Shown: in pieces, positions 12,281 through 22,005 of the stretch
Position numbering within the stretch: position 1 is the stretch's first letter
Layout: each line of letters opens with the position of its first letter
NCBI GenBank assembly: GCA_022496205.1
Contig: WTXD01000083.1
Coordinates: forward strand, 1 to 64,000
Direction: 5' to 3'
Length of the DNA stretch: 64,000 bases
Source: Gloeopeniophorella convolvens
Lineage: Eukaryota > Basidiomycota > Agaricomycetes > Russulales
The notes under the pieces: model-generated
The model's database searches: none
Told to the model about the DNA's origin: nothing
Seen by the model: the letters and a program-made list of their open reading frames with translations, nothing else
Position numbers and translations under genes: made by a program

Positions 12281-13105
12281 CTAGTACGTGCTACAATTGG
12301 AGATGTTTCTAAAGGCGTGGTGGTCAATCAAATCGTTTACGTAGTACCGTTCGAAAATATATGGCGTGTGTTCGTACGTGAAGTGCTGAGGGACTAGCCC
12401 AGTGCCATAGTCGGGGATGAGATGCACTGCTCGGAAGATACTGTCCAAGCTGATGACTGCGGCAGCCGGTTCTCCAGTCTGTCGCTTGTCGGGCCGCACA
12501 ATCCACATACCGGTGGTTTCGTCTGGTCGGCTACCGACGCGAGAATACCAGTGAATGAGAGCACAGTTGTGCACCTTGCCTTCCGAACGAATAGCGAAGA
12601 AGCACTGCGACAGGCTCGGCAGTGGCATCGGGCTGCTCAGGGACTGGTCTGTGCGCAGCATGGCGTGGTCGGGCCGCCACGTCTTTGAGCGCGGCTTCTG
12701 GGATGACTGCGGTCCTGATGGAGATGGAGAGCTCGATGCTATTGACGCGCTCGCCGAGACGCTTGCTGAAAGTGTGTGAAACAACGACGAGGACGACAAG
12801 CCGACCCGCGCACAGCTCAGGTGGCGCTGCACCGCGTGGACAGGTGCGAAGCTCACGCGTTTCGCGCCCGGCTTCCAGTAGGACGGCAAACGCGCCTGGG
12901 CGGTCGACAGCGAGCTTGCGAACAAGGTGCGCGCGTAGGCCACAAGGACCGCGCGGCGCGCGAGGCGGCGCATCGTCGACTGGGCACGTGTTGTGTCGAT
13001 GTAGAGGTATATGCGGCGCGTTATCAAACTGCACAATATACTGCACCTCGAGCACCGGAGAACCACATCAGTGAGTAACGCCGAATGAAGCACGCAACCC
13101 CTCAT
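12281..13105 (-). pseudogene. C-terminal fragment of a basidiomycete transposase-like protein
   Basis: The distal half encodes HNCALIHWYSRVGSRPDE, TGMWIVRPD, AVISLDSIFRAVHLIPDYG and a tail ending YYVNDLIDHHAF. This CALIHW/TGMW/LDSI..HL/YVN..DHHA block is the common C-terminal module of large transposase-derived proteins in Agaricomycetes. The proximal half has lost recognisable similarity and shows competing frames, so it is frameshifted or chimeric. No start or upstream catalytic part is found; the adjacent Plavaka-like transposase already has its own C-terminus, so this is a second element remnant. Confidence 0.6.
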
Positions 13106-13195
13106 AAGGTATGTATCAAGGTATTGCAGCGATAGTGAAGCTGAATCAGGGACGCGAAGGTTGTGAATGAGTCAGACTGAAATGAGAGGGCGGTG

Positions 13196-16100
13196 TTAAG
13201 TTGAATCAGCTCTCGATCCAGGGCCAGCGCTGCATAAGATGATAACGTACTGTTTAAATAGCTCCTTACATCTGAGAAACAGATCGCCGGCATGCTCCGC
13301 CACGTCCATCACGAAGTAATCGTCGACCCGGTCGAAATTCTCGATCAATGGTGCCCCACGGATGATAGAGCGCGCAAAGACGAATTCAACCGATGCCTTG
13401 GCACGGACGTGGCAAAGCCTCAGGGCCAGATCCTTGGGACGAGGGGCTACTGGCTCGCATGGACGAATGAGGCATATACCCAGGGTGGTGTCAGCGATAG
13501 AACAGGTGAAGATGAATAGTAACTGCGCAAAGAAGAAGCTGGCCTCGGTCTGCACAATGACGAAATCATGCCGCTCCGCCCCATGAAAGCTGGGATTGCA
13601 GTATATGAGGTCGATATAGTGCTTGAGATCGACTTTGGACTGGAAAGTTGCACTCAAGGATTGATACTCGGTGATCTACAAAGCCCGGATCAATATAGGC
13701 AGCGTTTAATATCAGTACAGCTACGGCGTGTGGAGTCGGCACACCTTATGACCTGGTTTCAGCTCAACTGGTAGCATCCCGCGTGGTACATCAAGCCCGT
13801 ATATAGGTATTGACTCATTGAGCCACCTTGAAAGCTTGATGCGGAAATTGCGGAAACGTGCATTTGCCGAATTGTTGGACTCAAGGGTTTCCAGCGTCAT
13901 TGATGAGCGCTGCGAACGCAAGGTGACATTGACCGCTTCGAAAATCTTTCTCGGACGCCGTGGAATCGCTTGTTGAGGGCCGTCTGAGCTTGAAGCTGGG
14001 GCGTTGAGCGTCGAGCCTGATGTTACGTTCGGACCCCCTTCCGCCGACGACTCTGTAGCAAGGTCGTCGTCATCAGCGTCAGATGCTGCCTCGCGCCTTT
14101 GGCGCTCTGACGCATCAATCGATTCTCGAATGAGGGTCGTGACGAGCGCGAAGTGGTCGTATCTTAGAATCTATGTGTGTGGTCGTGATAAATGGAGCGA
14201 ACACGATTGGATCGAAGAAGTTGGCTCACCTGCGACTCAACATCCTTGAAATTTGTCCGCAGCAAGTAAGCCTTCTTCAGGGGGCCATGCATCTTCTCGT
14301 TTGGCTTTGTATTGTAGTTCCGAGATACGCCCTTTGCGAGAATGTCATCAAAGCTATGTTCGAGCGCGTGAAATTTTGGGAAACGCCAGCTCTTTAACAC
14401 TTTTGATGACGTCTTGTCATTGGTGCCCTCGACTTCTGAATCCCCATCAGAGTCCTCGACTTCTGATTCATCGCCTCCAACTTCCGCTTTTCGCAGATGG
14501 TAATACTCCTTTCGCGGTGTTAGACATAGAATTCGACGCCGCGTGATACAAAAGACCGAGTTACCATTATGAGCCTTTTAAACGTTTGAATCTCTTCTCG
14601 ACCATCCGCGATTGTCTCGTCCGTTTGCATCTCGAACGAGATGTACAAGTCTAAGATGGAGAAACTTCGTAAGGCGCGTAGGAGCGTCCAGCCTTCAAGA
14701 TCGGTTGATTTGATGACATTATGTGTGACGAACACTACGACCTTTACCACACGTCCTATCAGTGCCGCGGTCCGTAGACGAATCAATATGAACGAACCTT
14801 GGATATATCCTCGTGAGACTTGCCGTCTGCGAAGTGAGTCGCGATGGCGTTTTCGAAGTGGGTCAAGCCGCTCCATCTTGGAGCCTTGTCGAATCTAGTA
14901 TATGATGAATACGAATGCGAACGAATGATCATCGCTGGTCAAAGGGTTACGGAAATCACACAACGTGAACATACTGTGCATCGACCTTTGCCTCTGCAGC
15001 ACGTCCATAGCCCTTGAGGACCCGCTGGGTGAACTCCTTCCAAAGATGATGCCCAAACAAGCCACTGTTGTTGTTATGCAGCCGGTCGAACGACAATGCG
15101 CGATAAGGGTCTGAGTTCTCAACTAGCCAGAAGGCGTTCTTGTGATACAGATCGACTAGTCAGCAGTGCGTTTGTTTATACAAGCGCTGTGAAACACTTA
15201 CATCGACATCTCTCATGCCTAGCTTCGAGAGCAGACGCTCAGCATCAGCCCTGTTCATGTCCCGAGAAATATAAACAGCTCGTTTCGTGTCCTCGGCAGT
15301 CCGGGGTGGCCACTTCGTCGAAAAATTAGTGAGTTCGGTATTTGGAACTAGACAGATCGGACATGGCAGCTTCCCTCGATGTCCTCGGGTGAGCGCCATA
15401 AAACACCTATCAAAGGTTCGTCACATCAGAAGGCTATGATGATCGAATGGTTAAACGTACTGCTCTTCGAAATCGGCGGACAAGATAAGGATGAGGGGAA
15501 AGATCCATCGCGGGTCCGGGTGGCCGTCTGCGCAATTGACCCAGCACCCAAACTTCGAATGCGCGATGATGGACTGGAGATTTTGAAAAACGACTTGTGC
15601 CAGATGATTCGCTTGAAGTTGACAAACTTCACGTTCTTTGTTTCGCTGGCCTCTTCAGGGACCTGCAGAGTGATCGTGTCAGCACAATTCAGACGCTGCG
15701 AGCCTATATCAGCAACGTAACGCTCACAATAGGGAGCCATCCCACGATACATCCACCACCAATACCTTCACCGTTACGGATTTTGGCTGGGAGATTTGCA
15801 CAACGGACTACCACAGGGTATCCCTTCTTTGTACCGAATGACGACAATTTGGTTTTATCCGCGTACAGAATGAGACAGAAGGGGCTTGCACCCTCGGGAA
15901 GTTTCGTCTAGACTGAGAGTCAACGCGACGAGGGATCAGAGAGTGAGATCGTTCAGCATCACCTGTGCATCCCAGAAGGCGTCGCCTGTCCATGGCTCGT
16001 CGATGATACGAATGAACGATTCTCCGTTATGCCTGAAGATCTTCTGCGCATCCCATTCGAAGTGCGGTGCGACCAAGGGGTTTGTCAAGAGATCGCGAGC

Positions 16101-17123
16101 CCAGTCCCAAAGCGGCCGATAGTACACTTCAAATGACCTTTCCTCGCCTTTGTATTCGGCTGAGACAGTGTCGCATTCGAACTAGATCAATATACATGTG
16201 TCATTTTACTTTTCCGGTTGAATGCATGCATTATACAATGGCAACATACGGGGGTTAGCTTCTCAGACGCTCGTTCCCAGGCAGCTTGGACGTCGGAGTA
16301 GTTCGACAATGTAAATGTACCATCCCCGTTGATACACTTCCGAAACAGCTTGATCAACCTATTAGCACGCTCCTTGTTCATCCCAGACTCCAGCAAGATC
16401 TCAGAGAAAAGGAAGTCTTCATGAGAGTTGAAGAAAGGCTTCCATGGTTCATCCGAGAAGGGGATCGTGTGCGTCGACTCGGCGCGTGCACCGCTCGGGT
16501 GCCGAGAAGCATGCTCAGCAGTCGGCCTGCGACTGTTGGGGTGGTAGGTCGTTCGCATGTCGCCAAGCCTAGGGGCGTCAGAGGTTCCGGAAGGTGGGGG
16601 CATAACGGACGGTGTTGGAGGTGATTCTGGCGAATCAGGTGCTGGGATTGCTATCGCTGCGTGAGACGCGAGTTCGCGCTGGGTGAAACCACGGACTCAC
16701 CTGCGGCTTCGTTGTTTGGAAGCTCCAGGTTATCAAACTCGTCCACGGGAAGCTCAGAGGGATGAAAAAGGTCGCGCTCATCGAGTTCTACAGCTGCCGA
16801 GCTGGGCCCTGGATGACCCAGATATCGAAAATGAGGAGCATGTATTAACGATAACCTTGGAATCAGAACAACGTCTTGCGGTGATGCACTAACTTACCTG
16901 CAGCCCTATCATGATCTATAATGGCTGATCCACCGTATCTAGCATCCAGCAAGCGTTCATACCTTTCCTGGCCCTCCATCTCAGTATACCTGGTCTGGCA
17001 CGCTTGGACATGGCGCTGAAATCCTTGGGGGGCAAGGGAGCGCCCGCATATCGGACAAGGCTTTGCTTTTGAGGCCGAAGAGCTTGGGTTTTTGGGTGCC
17101 GACCGACGCAAATTCTGAGCCAT
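13196..17123 (-). pseudogene. Plavaka-like transposase, frameshifted
   Basis: The N-terminus (17123) has a C2H2 finger (CPICGRSL...HVQACQ). After several short introns come FEWDAQKIFRHN, DEPWTGDAFWDAQ, YADKTKLSSFGTKKGYPVVV, VNFKRIIWHKSFF, PLILILSADFEEQ, LPCPICLVPNTELT, NAFWLVENSDPYRALSF, SRNYNTKPNEKMHGPLKKAY and, near 13650-13250, NPSFHGAERHDFV and RAKASVEFVFARSIIRGA. These blocks, in this order, are those of the Plavaka (CACTA/EnSpm-related) transposases of basidiomycetes. At about 15580 a one-base deletion separates the SFFK block from the following one, and there is no intron to bridge it. The copy is therefore probably inactive. It fills the right end of the region bounded by the inverted repeats. 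Confidence 0.8.
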
Positions 17124-17264
17124 AGTGTTGCTTTCAGAGAAGGAGCAATGGGATTGATTTGATGCTTGAGAGCCGCGAAGTGGTGGCAGCAGAGATGACG
17201 TTCCCTTGTACCCGAATTGGCGTGTTGCCCTGCAGCACTGTGCGGTCAGACTACGGTTGCTTTG

Positions 17265-17455
17265 TAATCCGATTGTGATCCTGATAATCCGATCCTGATC
17301 TTAGGATGCCATCATAAGATCAGGCTGTCCTTTATAAGCTAATCGGCCGGATTGTAATCGGACAGCACGGGGAGATCCGATTATAATACGCTCATTGGAC
17401 ATTACAATTCAATTATACGCGGTCGGGCCTAGTCTTATAATGGCAATTATAAGGC
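17265..17455. repeat. Right TTATAA-rich subterminal repeat array
   Basis: TTATAA, GATCTTA and GATTATCAG-type words recur through this interval, in reverse orientation to the left array at 2004-2345. It lies directly upstream of the transposase start, where CACTA-type elements keep their subterminal transposase-binding repeats. Individual units are too diverged to set a period. Confidence 0.5.
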
Positions 17456-17457
17456 CT

Positions 17458-17490
17458 ATCCATTATAAACCCTACCCCGGTTTTCCGACA
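17458..17490 (-). repeat. Right arm of the imperfect inverted repeat
   Basis: Its reverse complement reads TGTCG, G, AAAA, CC, GGGG, TA, GGGTTTATAA, TG, GAT and pairs with 1970-2003. Beyond it the sequence becomes GC-rich and unrelated to the left flank. No direct target duplication was found. Confidence 0.5.
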
Positions 17491-18137
17491 CCTCCGAGCC
17501 CCCGGAACCCCCCTGAGGGACCCCTTGCACGGTTGCGGCCGACTTAGGCCACCGCTTTGCCGCTGTTGAAGCGAGCTGACTCATGACCTGACCACGTGAT
17601 CCGATCCATACTCTACTTTAGTTCTCGACTCTTTCTTCCGCGCCCGGCCCCGTTATCCGACTCACTTACCCGATTCACACAATTGCTTATGTACATAGGC
17701 GACCGCGTCTTGTATCGATTTTAAACATGCTTGTTTACAGAAGTCCAATCGGCGGGTCAATTCCAGCGCCGCGGCCTTGCCGCACACACAGGCGTCAGGC
17801 AGCGCCCGCAAGCCTCAAGTCTCGTCAGTATACAAGCAGTACGCCCACTATGGGATCGGTCAGCTGACCAAATTCACGATAGGAACCTTGGGCACGGGTC
17901 GCGACCGCCTGCGGCTGTTCTGGTTGCGGATGGGCGGATCCGTGTGGAGCCCCCGTGTCCCCTGGCAGGGCGGGTTATCGAGCGAGCTGCGGGCATCCTG
18001 AGCCCCTAGCTTTTCTCTCTCCCTGCCAGGTAGGTTTCTGAATCGTCGCCGCCTCGTTTCTCACTTCTAAGCTTTTCTCTCTCCCTGCCAGGGCGTCGTT
18101 TTGCGTCACAAGTGTTATTTCATACATCTATCGACTC
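17491..18137 (+). other. 5' leader of the DIRS-like element
   Basis: No gene. The interval precedes the Gag-like start and holds two direct copies of a 23-base pyrimidine-rich sequence. The true left end of the element is not visible; I searched by eye for split direct repeats shared with 22924-23081 and found none. Confidence 0.45.
18008..18092 (+). repeat. Two 23-base direct repeats that frame a possible leader intron
   Basis: AGCTTTTCTCTCTCCCTGCC plus AGG occurs at 18008-18030 and again at 18070-18092. The first copy ends in CAG|GTAGGT, a good donor, and the second supplies a pyrimidine tract and CAG acceptor, giving a 62-base candidate intron at 18030-18091. Confidence 0.6.
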
Positions 18138-19550
18138 ATGAGTGGGCATGGTACTGCTTCCACATCCGCCGGTGCCGCGCAAGCGTCGCAAGGGTCGTCA
18201 CAACCAACCGCCACATCCTCACAATTGGCAGAGTTCAGCGACGAGCCCACCATCCGCGGCCGTCTCATCGAACTCCTCAACTCTTTTGTCGAGGATTACA
18301 GAACCTCCCGCACCTCGAAGGCTGAGGCGTACTCCCGCGTTTTCCGGGTGCTCGACGACGAAAAGCGCTCGACAAAAGGCCCTGTCGGAACCCTTTTCGA
18401 CGACGCGCTTGACATCTACTTCGGCATTCTCGATGGCGCCGACTCTGTTAAGGCAGCTGGCAAAGCCCCTGCCCGATCCGAACCAGATGATGATGAAGAG
18501 GACAACGATGACTTCGTCGATGACGGTGCCAACGTTACTCGCGAGGATGAACCAGACCGACTCCCTGGCAGGGGAGGAGATAGGGGTACTGAGGCCCCCA
18601 ACCTTGTTGGAGAGGATGGCGGACGATTCGCAAACCGCGACGAGCAAGACGTGGAGGGCCAATCTCAGGTCATCCCGTTCAAACGTCCCCGCATCGCTAA
18701 TGACCAGGATGGAGATGCCGACACGGTCAGACGGCGGGTTGATGAAGGACTCGTCCCCTTCCTGCGGCGACCCGAGCCTGATGTCCATCCCGACGTCCGG
18801 CGAACTCTCCAACTTAAGGAGAACTACTTGCGGGACCCAGTGCACGTCCGCAGACTCATGCTTACCAGAACCGACTGCCCCGAGCTCCCATCAACTATCT
18901 GGCCCTCCATCATTGCTAACCTGTATATCGACCTCGAGCGCATCCTTGCCGGAGTCAACGCTCTCGACGGAGACCTCGGACTCGATGCCGACGTTTCTGG
19001 AGATCGAGTTGGAGGACCTAGACAACTTCGGGCAGGGTCCGGGCAACTGCGAACTCATGGTGAATGGATCGTTGCTTGGGGAAAGTACTCAGCCGCCGTG
19101 GCATTCCTCTTCCCCCATCGATCTGGAGAACTGCAGGCCTACCACGAGCACATCGATTCCCACTTCACCGTTTGGAGGAACGCCCCCGAACGTGTCATCG
19201 CTTTTGACCGCACAGTCCGTACAAGAGTTGCCCGACTTAATCGACTCCTCTTATCAGACTACGGTGCATTTGCCGACCTCCACGACCTGTACTTCGTCAA
19301 TGCAGCGTCAACAGGAGCTCCGTCGCTTGCTCCTGGAGCGGCGCGTCCTAAACGGCGCACCAACGAAATCTGCCGGAACTTCAATGTCGGACGCTGCGCG
19401 GGAAAGGAGTGCCGGTTCAAACACATCTGTTCAACCTGCTTCTCTAGCAGCCACGCAGCCTTCGCCTGTGACAGCTCCCGGTTACAATCACCCACAGCGC
19501 CGAAGCAATCCGAAGGGCGAGACAAACGCCCCCCGGTCAACCGCTCCTAA
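18138..19550 (+). CDS. Gag-like protein of the DIRS-like element
   Basis: 470 aa. An acidic Asp/Glu-rich segment lies near residues 110-150, and a CCCH knuckle sits near the C-terminus (CRNFNVGRCAGKECRFKH followed by CSTC), a pattern shared by Gag-like proteins of basidiomycete DIRS/Ngaro elements and presumed to bind RNA. The start ATG is in a weak context (C at -3, A at +4). The whole frame is overlapped in the +1 frame by an uninterrupted reading frame that continues into the reverse transcriptase. No introns are needed. Confidence 0.75.
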   Translation: MSGHGTASTSAGAAQASQGSSQPTATSSQLAEFSDEPTIRGRLIELLNSFVEDYRTSRTSKAEAYSRVFRVLDDEKRSTKGPVGTLFDDALDIYFGILDGADSVKAAGKAPARSEPDDDEEDNDDFVDDGANVTREDEPDRLPGRGGDRGTEAPNLVGEDGGRFANRDEQDVEGQSQVIPFKRPRIANDQDGDADTVRRRVDEGLVPFLRRPEPDVHPDVRRTLQLKENYLRDPVHVRRLMLTRTDCPELPSTIWPSIIANLYIDLERILAGVNALDGDLGLDADVSGDRVGGPRQLRAGSGQLRTHGEWIVAWGKYSAAVAFLFPHRSGELQAYHEHIDSHFTVWRNAPERVIAFDRTVRTRVARLNRLLLSDYGAFADLHDLYFVNAASTGAPSLAPGAARPKRRTNEICRNFNVGRCAGKECRFKHICSTCFSSSHAAFACDSSRLQSPTAPKQSEGRDKRPPVNRS

Positions 19551-21375
19551 AGCCCCGCGATTGTTCCGCGGGTTCTTGTGGGATGCTGCCGCGCATGACT
19601 TCATTACTCCATCAGCTTCATTCACCGAGATGTGTGACCCACTTCCTAGTCCACCATCCCACATTGTCAATAATCCAGTTGCTCAATCCACTATTCGAGC
19701 GCACCCGGATCTTTTCCCCATCGTCACGCCAATCAACGTCACGCGTTTCGAGTCTTTGCTGGCAGACCACCCTAATCAGCCCTTTGTGCATTCTGTCATC
19801 AAAGGTTTTCGTGAAGGGTTTTGGCCGTACGCAGATTGGGATCCCGTCGAGCATCCTGAACCACGTGACTACCCTGAACGCCCCTTATCTCCCGACGCGC
19901 TCGATTTTGTGCGTAGACAAGTTGCAGAAGAGGAGCGGCTAGGCCGCTTTTCTGAGCCATTTGCGGACGCGAGTGACCCGCTTTGGCCCGGGATGTGCAG
20001 CGTCCCTGTTCACACCGTTCCAAAACCTGAAACCAACAAACGGCGACTCGTCGTCGACCACTCTGCCGGAGTGTTTTCGCCAAATTCATGCATTGATCGC
20101 GATAGTATCTACGTCAAACTTGACACTGTCCAGCATCTCGGTACCAACCTCCTTCGCGCGCGTGAAGTTTTTGGCCCATCCGCACCCCTATGGGTGTTCA
20201 AATCTGACGTATCGCAGGCCTATCGACGTTTGCCTATGCACCCCCTATGGCAGCTTCGTCAGGTCATCACCGTTGATGGTCAGCGCCGCGTCGACCGTTG
20301 CGACAACTTTGGTGGCCGCGCATCGGGCACACTTTTCTGTGCCTTTATGGCTCTGGTCCTTTGGATCGCTATCAACGTGCTTTTATTGGAGGCACTGCTG
20401 GCATACGTCGACGACTCTCACTCATTTGATGCCGCCACCACACTCATGTACTATGCTCCGTACAACATGTGGTTTCCTGTCAAGCAAGCGAAGCTACTTC
20501 TCCTCTGGGACTTCATCGGCTTGCCCCACGAGAAGCCCAAGCAACTGTTTGGCCATTCTTTGGTCATAACCGGGTTCTTGGTCAACACAGAGACCATGAC
20601 GATCACGCTTGAGCGCACGCGTATCGAGAAGCTTGTGGCCATGGTTCGCGACTTCGTCCTCAATGCGCCGGGTCGCAAACGGCCGCTCTTAGAATGGTGG
20701 AGGAGATTGGGGTGGATGAATTGGGCCCTTAGCGTTGCGCCATACTTGCGCCCCGCACTCACGTCTAGCTACCGGAAGATTGCTGGCCTCAAGGTCCGTT
20801 TCGCGCCAGTCTATATCAATAAGACTGTCATCCGCGACCTTCTGTGGTTTGCCGACACTTTCGAGCATTTCCACGGCGTCCACATGGTCCGCGCTTCCAA
20901 TTGGTCGCCCCAAGATGCCGACCTAGTCATCTTCTGCGACGCTAGCCTCGTTGGACTGGGCTACTGGTGCCCAAGCCGCAATGTGGGTTTCACAGCTCCA
21001 CTTCCATCCCCACCGGAGTCCGGCGACACGATTTTCTGGTACGAGGCCTTGTGCGTCCTCTCTGCACTGTGCTGGGCCGCTGCCCTACCCGTACCGCCAC
21101 GCCGGCTCGCTCTCTACACGGACAATCTCGACACCGTGCAAATCTTTGGCTCCCTTAAGGCAAGGGAGCCTTACAACGACATCCTCTTGCGTGCGGCACG
21201 CATTGTTATCCATAGCGGTCTGGATCTCCGCGTCTTCCATGTCCCAGGCAAAGACAATATTGTCGCTGACGCCCTCTCACGTGGGCTTACCGAAATCCTC
21301 GCGCAGCGTGTTCCATCGTTGCGAATTAGCACATTCATACCCCCTCGAGGCACGTTGGGGGACGACGCGCAATGA
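18148..21375 (+). CDS. Reverse transcriptase-RNase H of the DIRS-like element
   Basis: The frame is open from an ATG at 18148 to a TGA at 21373-21375 (1075 aa). The recognisable enzyme starts near 19550. RT motif A is KSDVSQAYR, the catalytic YVDD is in LLAYVDDSHSF, and RNase H residues appear in VIFCDASLVGLGYW, FWYEALCVL, LALYTDNLD and VADALSRG. The first 460 codons overlap Gag in the +1 frame and encode Pro/Ser/Thr-rich sequence of doubtful function, so true RT translation may instead begin by frameshifting near 19480-19550. The stop overlaps the recombinase start as ATGA. Confidence 0.8.
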   Translation: MVLLPHPPVPRKRRKGRHNQPPHPHNWQSSATSPPSAAVSSNSSTLLSRITEPPAPRRLRRTPAFSGCSTTKSARQKALSEPFSTTRLTSTSAFSMAPTLLRQLAKPLPDPNQMMMKRTTMTSSMTVPTLLARMNQTDSLAGEEIGVLRPPTLLERMADDSQTATSKTWRANLRSSRSNVPASLMTRMEMPTRSDGGLMKDSSPSCGDPSLMSIPTSGELSNLRRTTCGTQCTSADSCLPEPTAPSSHQLSGPPSLLTCISTSSASLPESTLSTETSDSMPTFLEIELEDLDNFGQGPGNCELMVNGSLLGESTQPPWHSSSPIDLENCRPTTSTSIPTSPFGGTPPNVSSLLTAQSVQELPDLIDSSYQTTVHLPTSTTCTSSMQRQQELRRLLLERRVLNGAPTKSAGTSMSDAARERSAGSNTSVQPASLAATQPSPVTAPGYNHPQRRSNPKGETNAPRSTAPKAPRLFRGFLWDAAAHDFITPSASFTEMCDPLPSPPSHIVNNPVAQSTIRAHPDLFPIVTPINVTRFESLLADHPNQPFVHSVIKGFREGFWPYADWDPVEHPEPRDYPERPLSPDALDFVRRQVAEEERLGRFSEPFADASDPLWPGMCSVPVHTVPKPETNKRRLVVDHSAGVFSPNSCIDRDSIYVKLDTVQHLGTNLLRAREVFGPSAPLWVFKSDVSQAYRRLPMHPLWQLRQVITVDGQRRVDRCDNFGGRASGTLFCAFMALVLWIAINVLLLEALLAYVDDSHSFDAATTLMYYAPYNMWFPVKQAKLLLLWDFIGLPHEKPKQLFGHSLVITGFLVNTETMTITLERTRIEKLVAMVRDFVLNAPGRKRPLLEWWRRLGWMNWALSVAPYLRPALTSSYRKIAGLKVRFAPVYINKTVIRDLLWFADTFEHFHGVHMVRASNWSPQDADLVIFCDASLVGLGYWCPSRNVGFTAPLPSPPESGDTIFWYEALCVLSALCWAAALPVPPRRLALYTDNLDTVQIFGSLKAREPYNDILLRAARIVIHSGLDLRVFHVPGKDNIVADALSRGLTEILAQRVPSLRISTFIPPRGTLGDDAQ

Positions 21376-21510
21376 GCCTTTGGATTTCCGCGACCTCTCG
21401 ACAGAGACCCCGTCCTGTCTGGTCGCGAGAACGGCTCTTGCATGCTCGTGCGCTTGCGCTGGGGGCAGCGATCGAGTCCACTACTGCATCATCATACAAC
21501 TTGCACCTCC

Positions 21511-21515
21511 AATCC
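21511..21515 (+). repeat. Left target site duplication of the solo LTR
   Basis: AATCC immediately precedes TGTTGA and is repeated at 22001-22005 immediately after TCAACA. Confidence 0.85.
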
Positions 21516-21772
21516 TGTTGAGACGGACAGTGTCCTGGCGGCTCTGATTAGATTAGATATGGACCTAATGATCAAGGACTATCTTATCTAGTGTACATAA
21601 TGTTCTAGACTTAAGGCTGTGTTCAGCCCCACATTCGTTTCCATGTTCTGGACTATTCTAGGGCATTCTATGACCCACCTTGTACTCCGGTACCCACTCT
21701 TACTCCGTTTCATGTGGGTCTCCTAGGCTTTCTAAGCAGTGTTTATCACATGCTATCTGTCGCTCCTTACTG

Positions 21773-21780
21773 TATATAAG
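21773..21780 (+). promoter_or_regulatory. TATA box of the solo LTR
   Basis: TATATAAG in the middle of the LTR, as expected at a U3-R boundary, about 25-35 bases before the probable transcript start near 21805. Confidence 0.5.
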
Positions 21781-21805
21781 GACCTCTTTCTTCGCCTCTG
21801 TAGCC

Positions 21806-21969
21806 TCAGTCTTTTGACCTTCTCTGACTGAGGCAAGTACACTTACACTCCTTTCACTTCTACCTTATGCTTACCTTACCTTGTAGCGTCACTCTGTGTC
21901 CTTCAGGTATTGCACTAATGTATCAGTCTTTTGACCTTCTCTGACTGAGCGTCACTCTGTGTCCTTCAG
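21806..21969 (+). repeat. Paired direct repeats inside the LTR
   Basis: A 27-base sequence beginning TCAGTCTTTTGACCTTCTCT lies at 21806-21832 and again at 21923-21949. A 22-base sequence beginning AGCGTCACTCTGTGTCCTTC lies at 21885-21906 and again at 21948-21969. Both pairs are exact, so the duplication is young or conserved. Confidence 0.75.
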
Positions 21970-22000
21970 TTGTCACTCCACCCTCTGCTGCGCTTCAACA

Positions 22001-22005
22001 AATCC
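22001..22005 (+). repeat. Right target site duplication of the solo LTR
   Basis: AATCC directly after the LTR terminus TCAACA; identical to 21511-21515. Confidence 0.85.

Larger units (their letters stand above)
21516..22000 (+). mobile_element. Solo LTR inserted in the recombinase gene
   Basis: 485 bases bounded by TGTTGA...TCAACA, a 6-base terminal inverted repeat with canonical TG...CA ends, and flanked by the 5-base duplication AATCC. A TATATAAG box lies at 21773-21780. There are two internal direct repeats. No internal retrotransposon genes are present, so this is a solo LTR left by LTR-LTR recombination. Five-base duplications fit Ty3/Gypsy and Ty1/Copia elements alike. Confidence 0.85.

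Noticed and set aside
18219..18845. 208-codon minus-strand frame opposite Gag
   Set aside because: It is the complement of a codon-biased coding region and has no independent motif.
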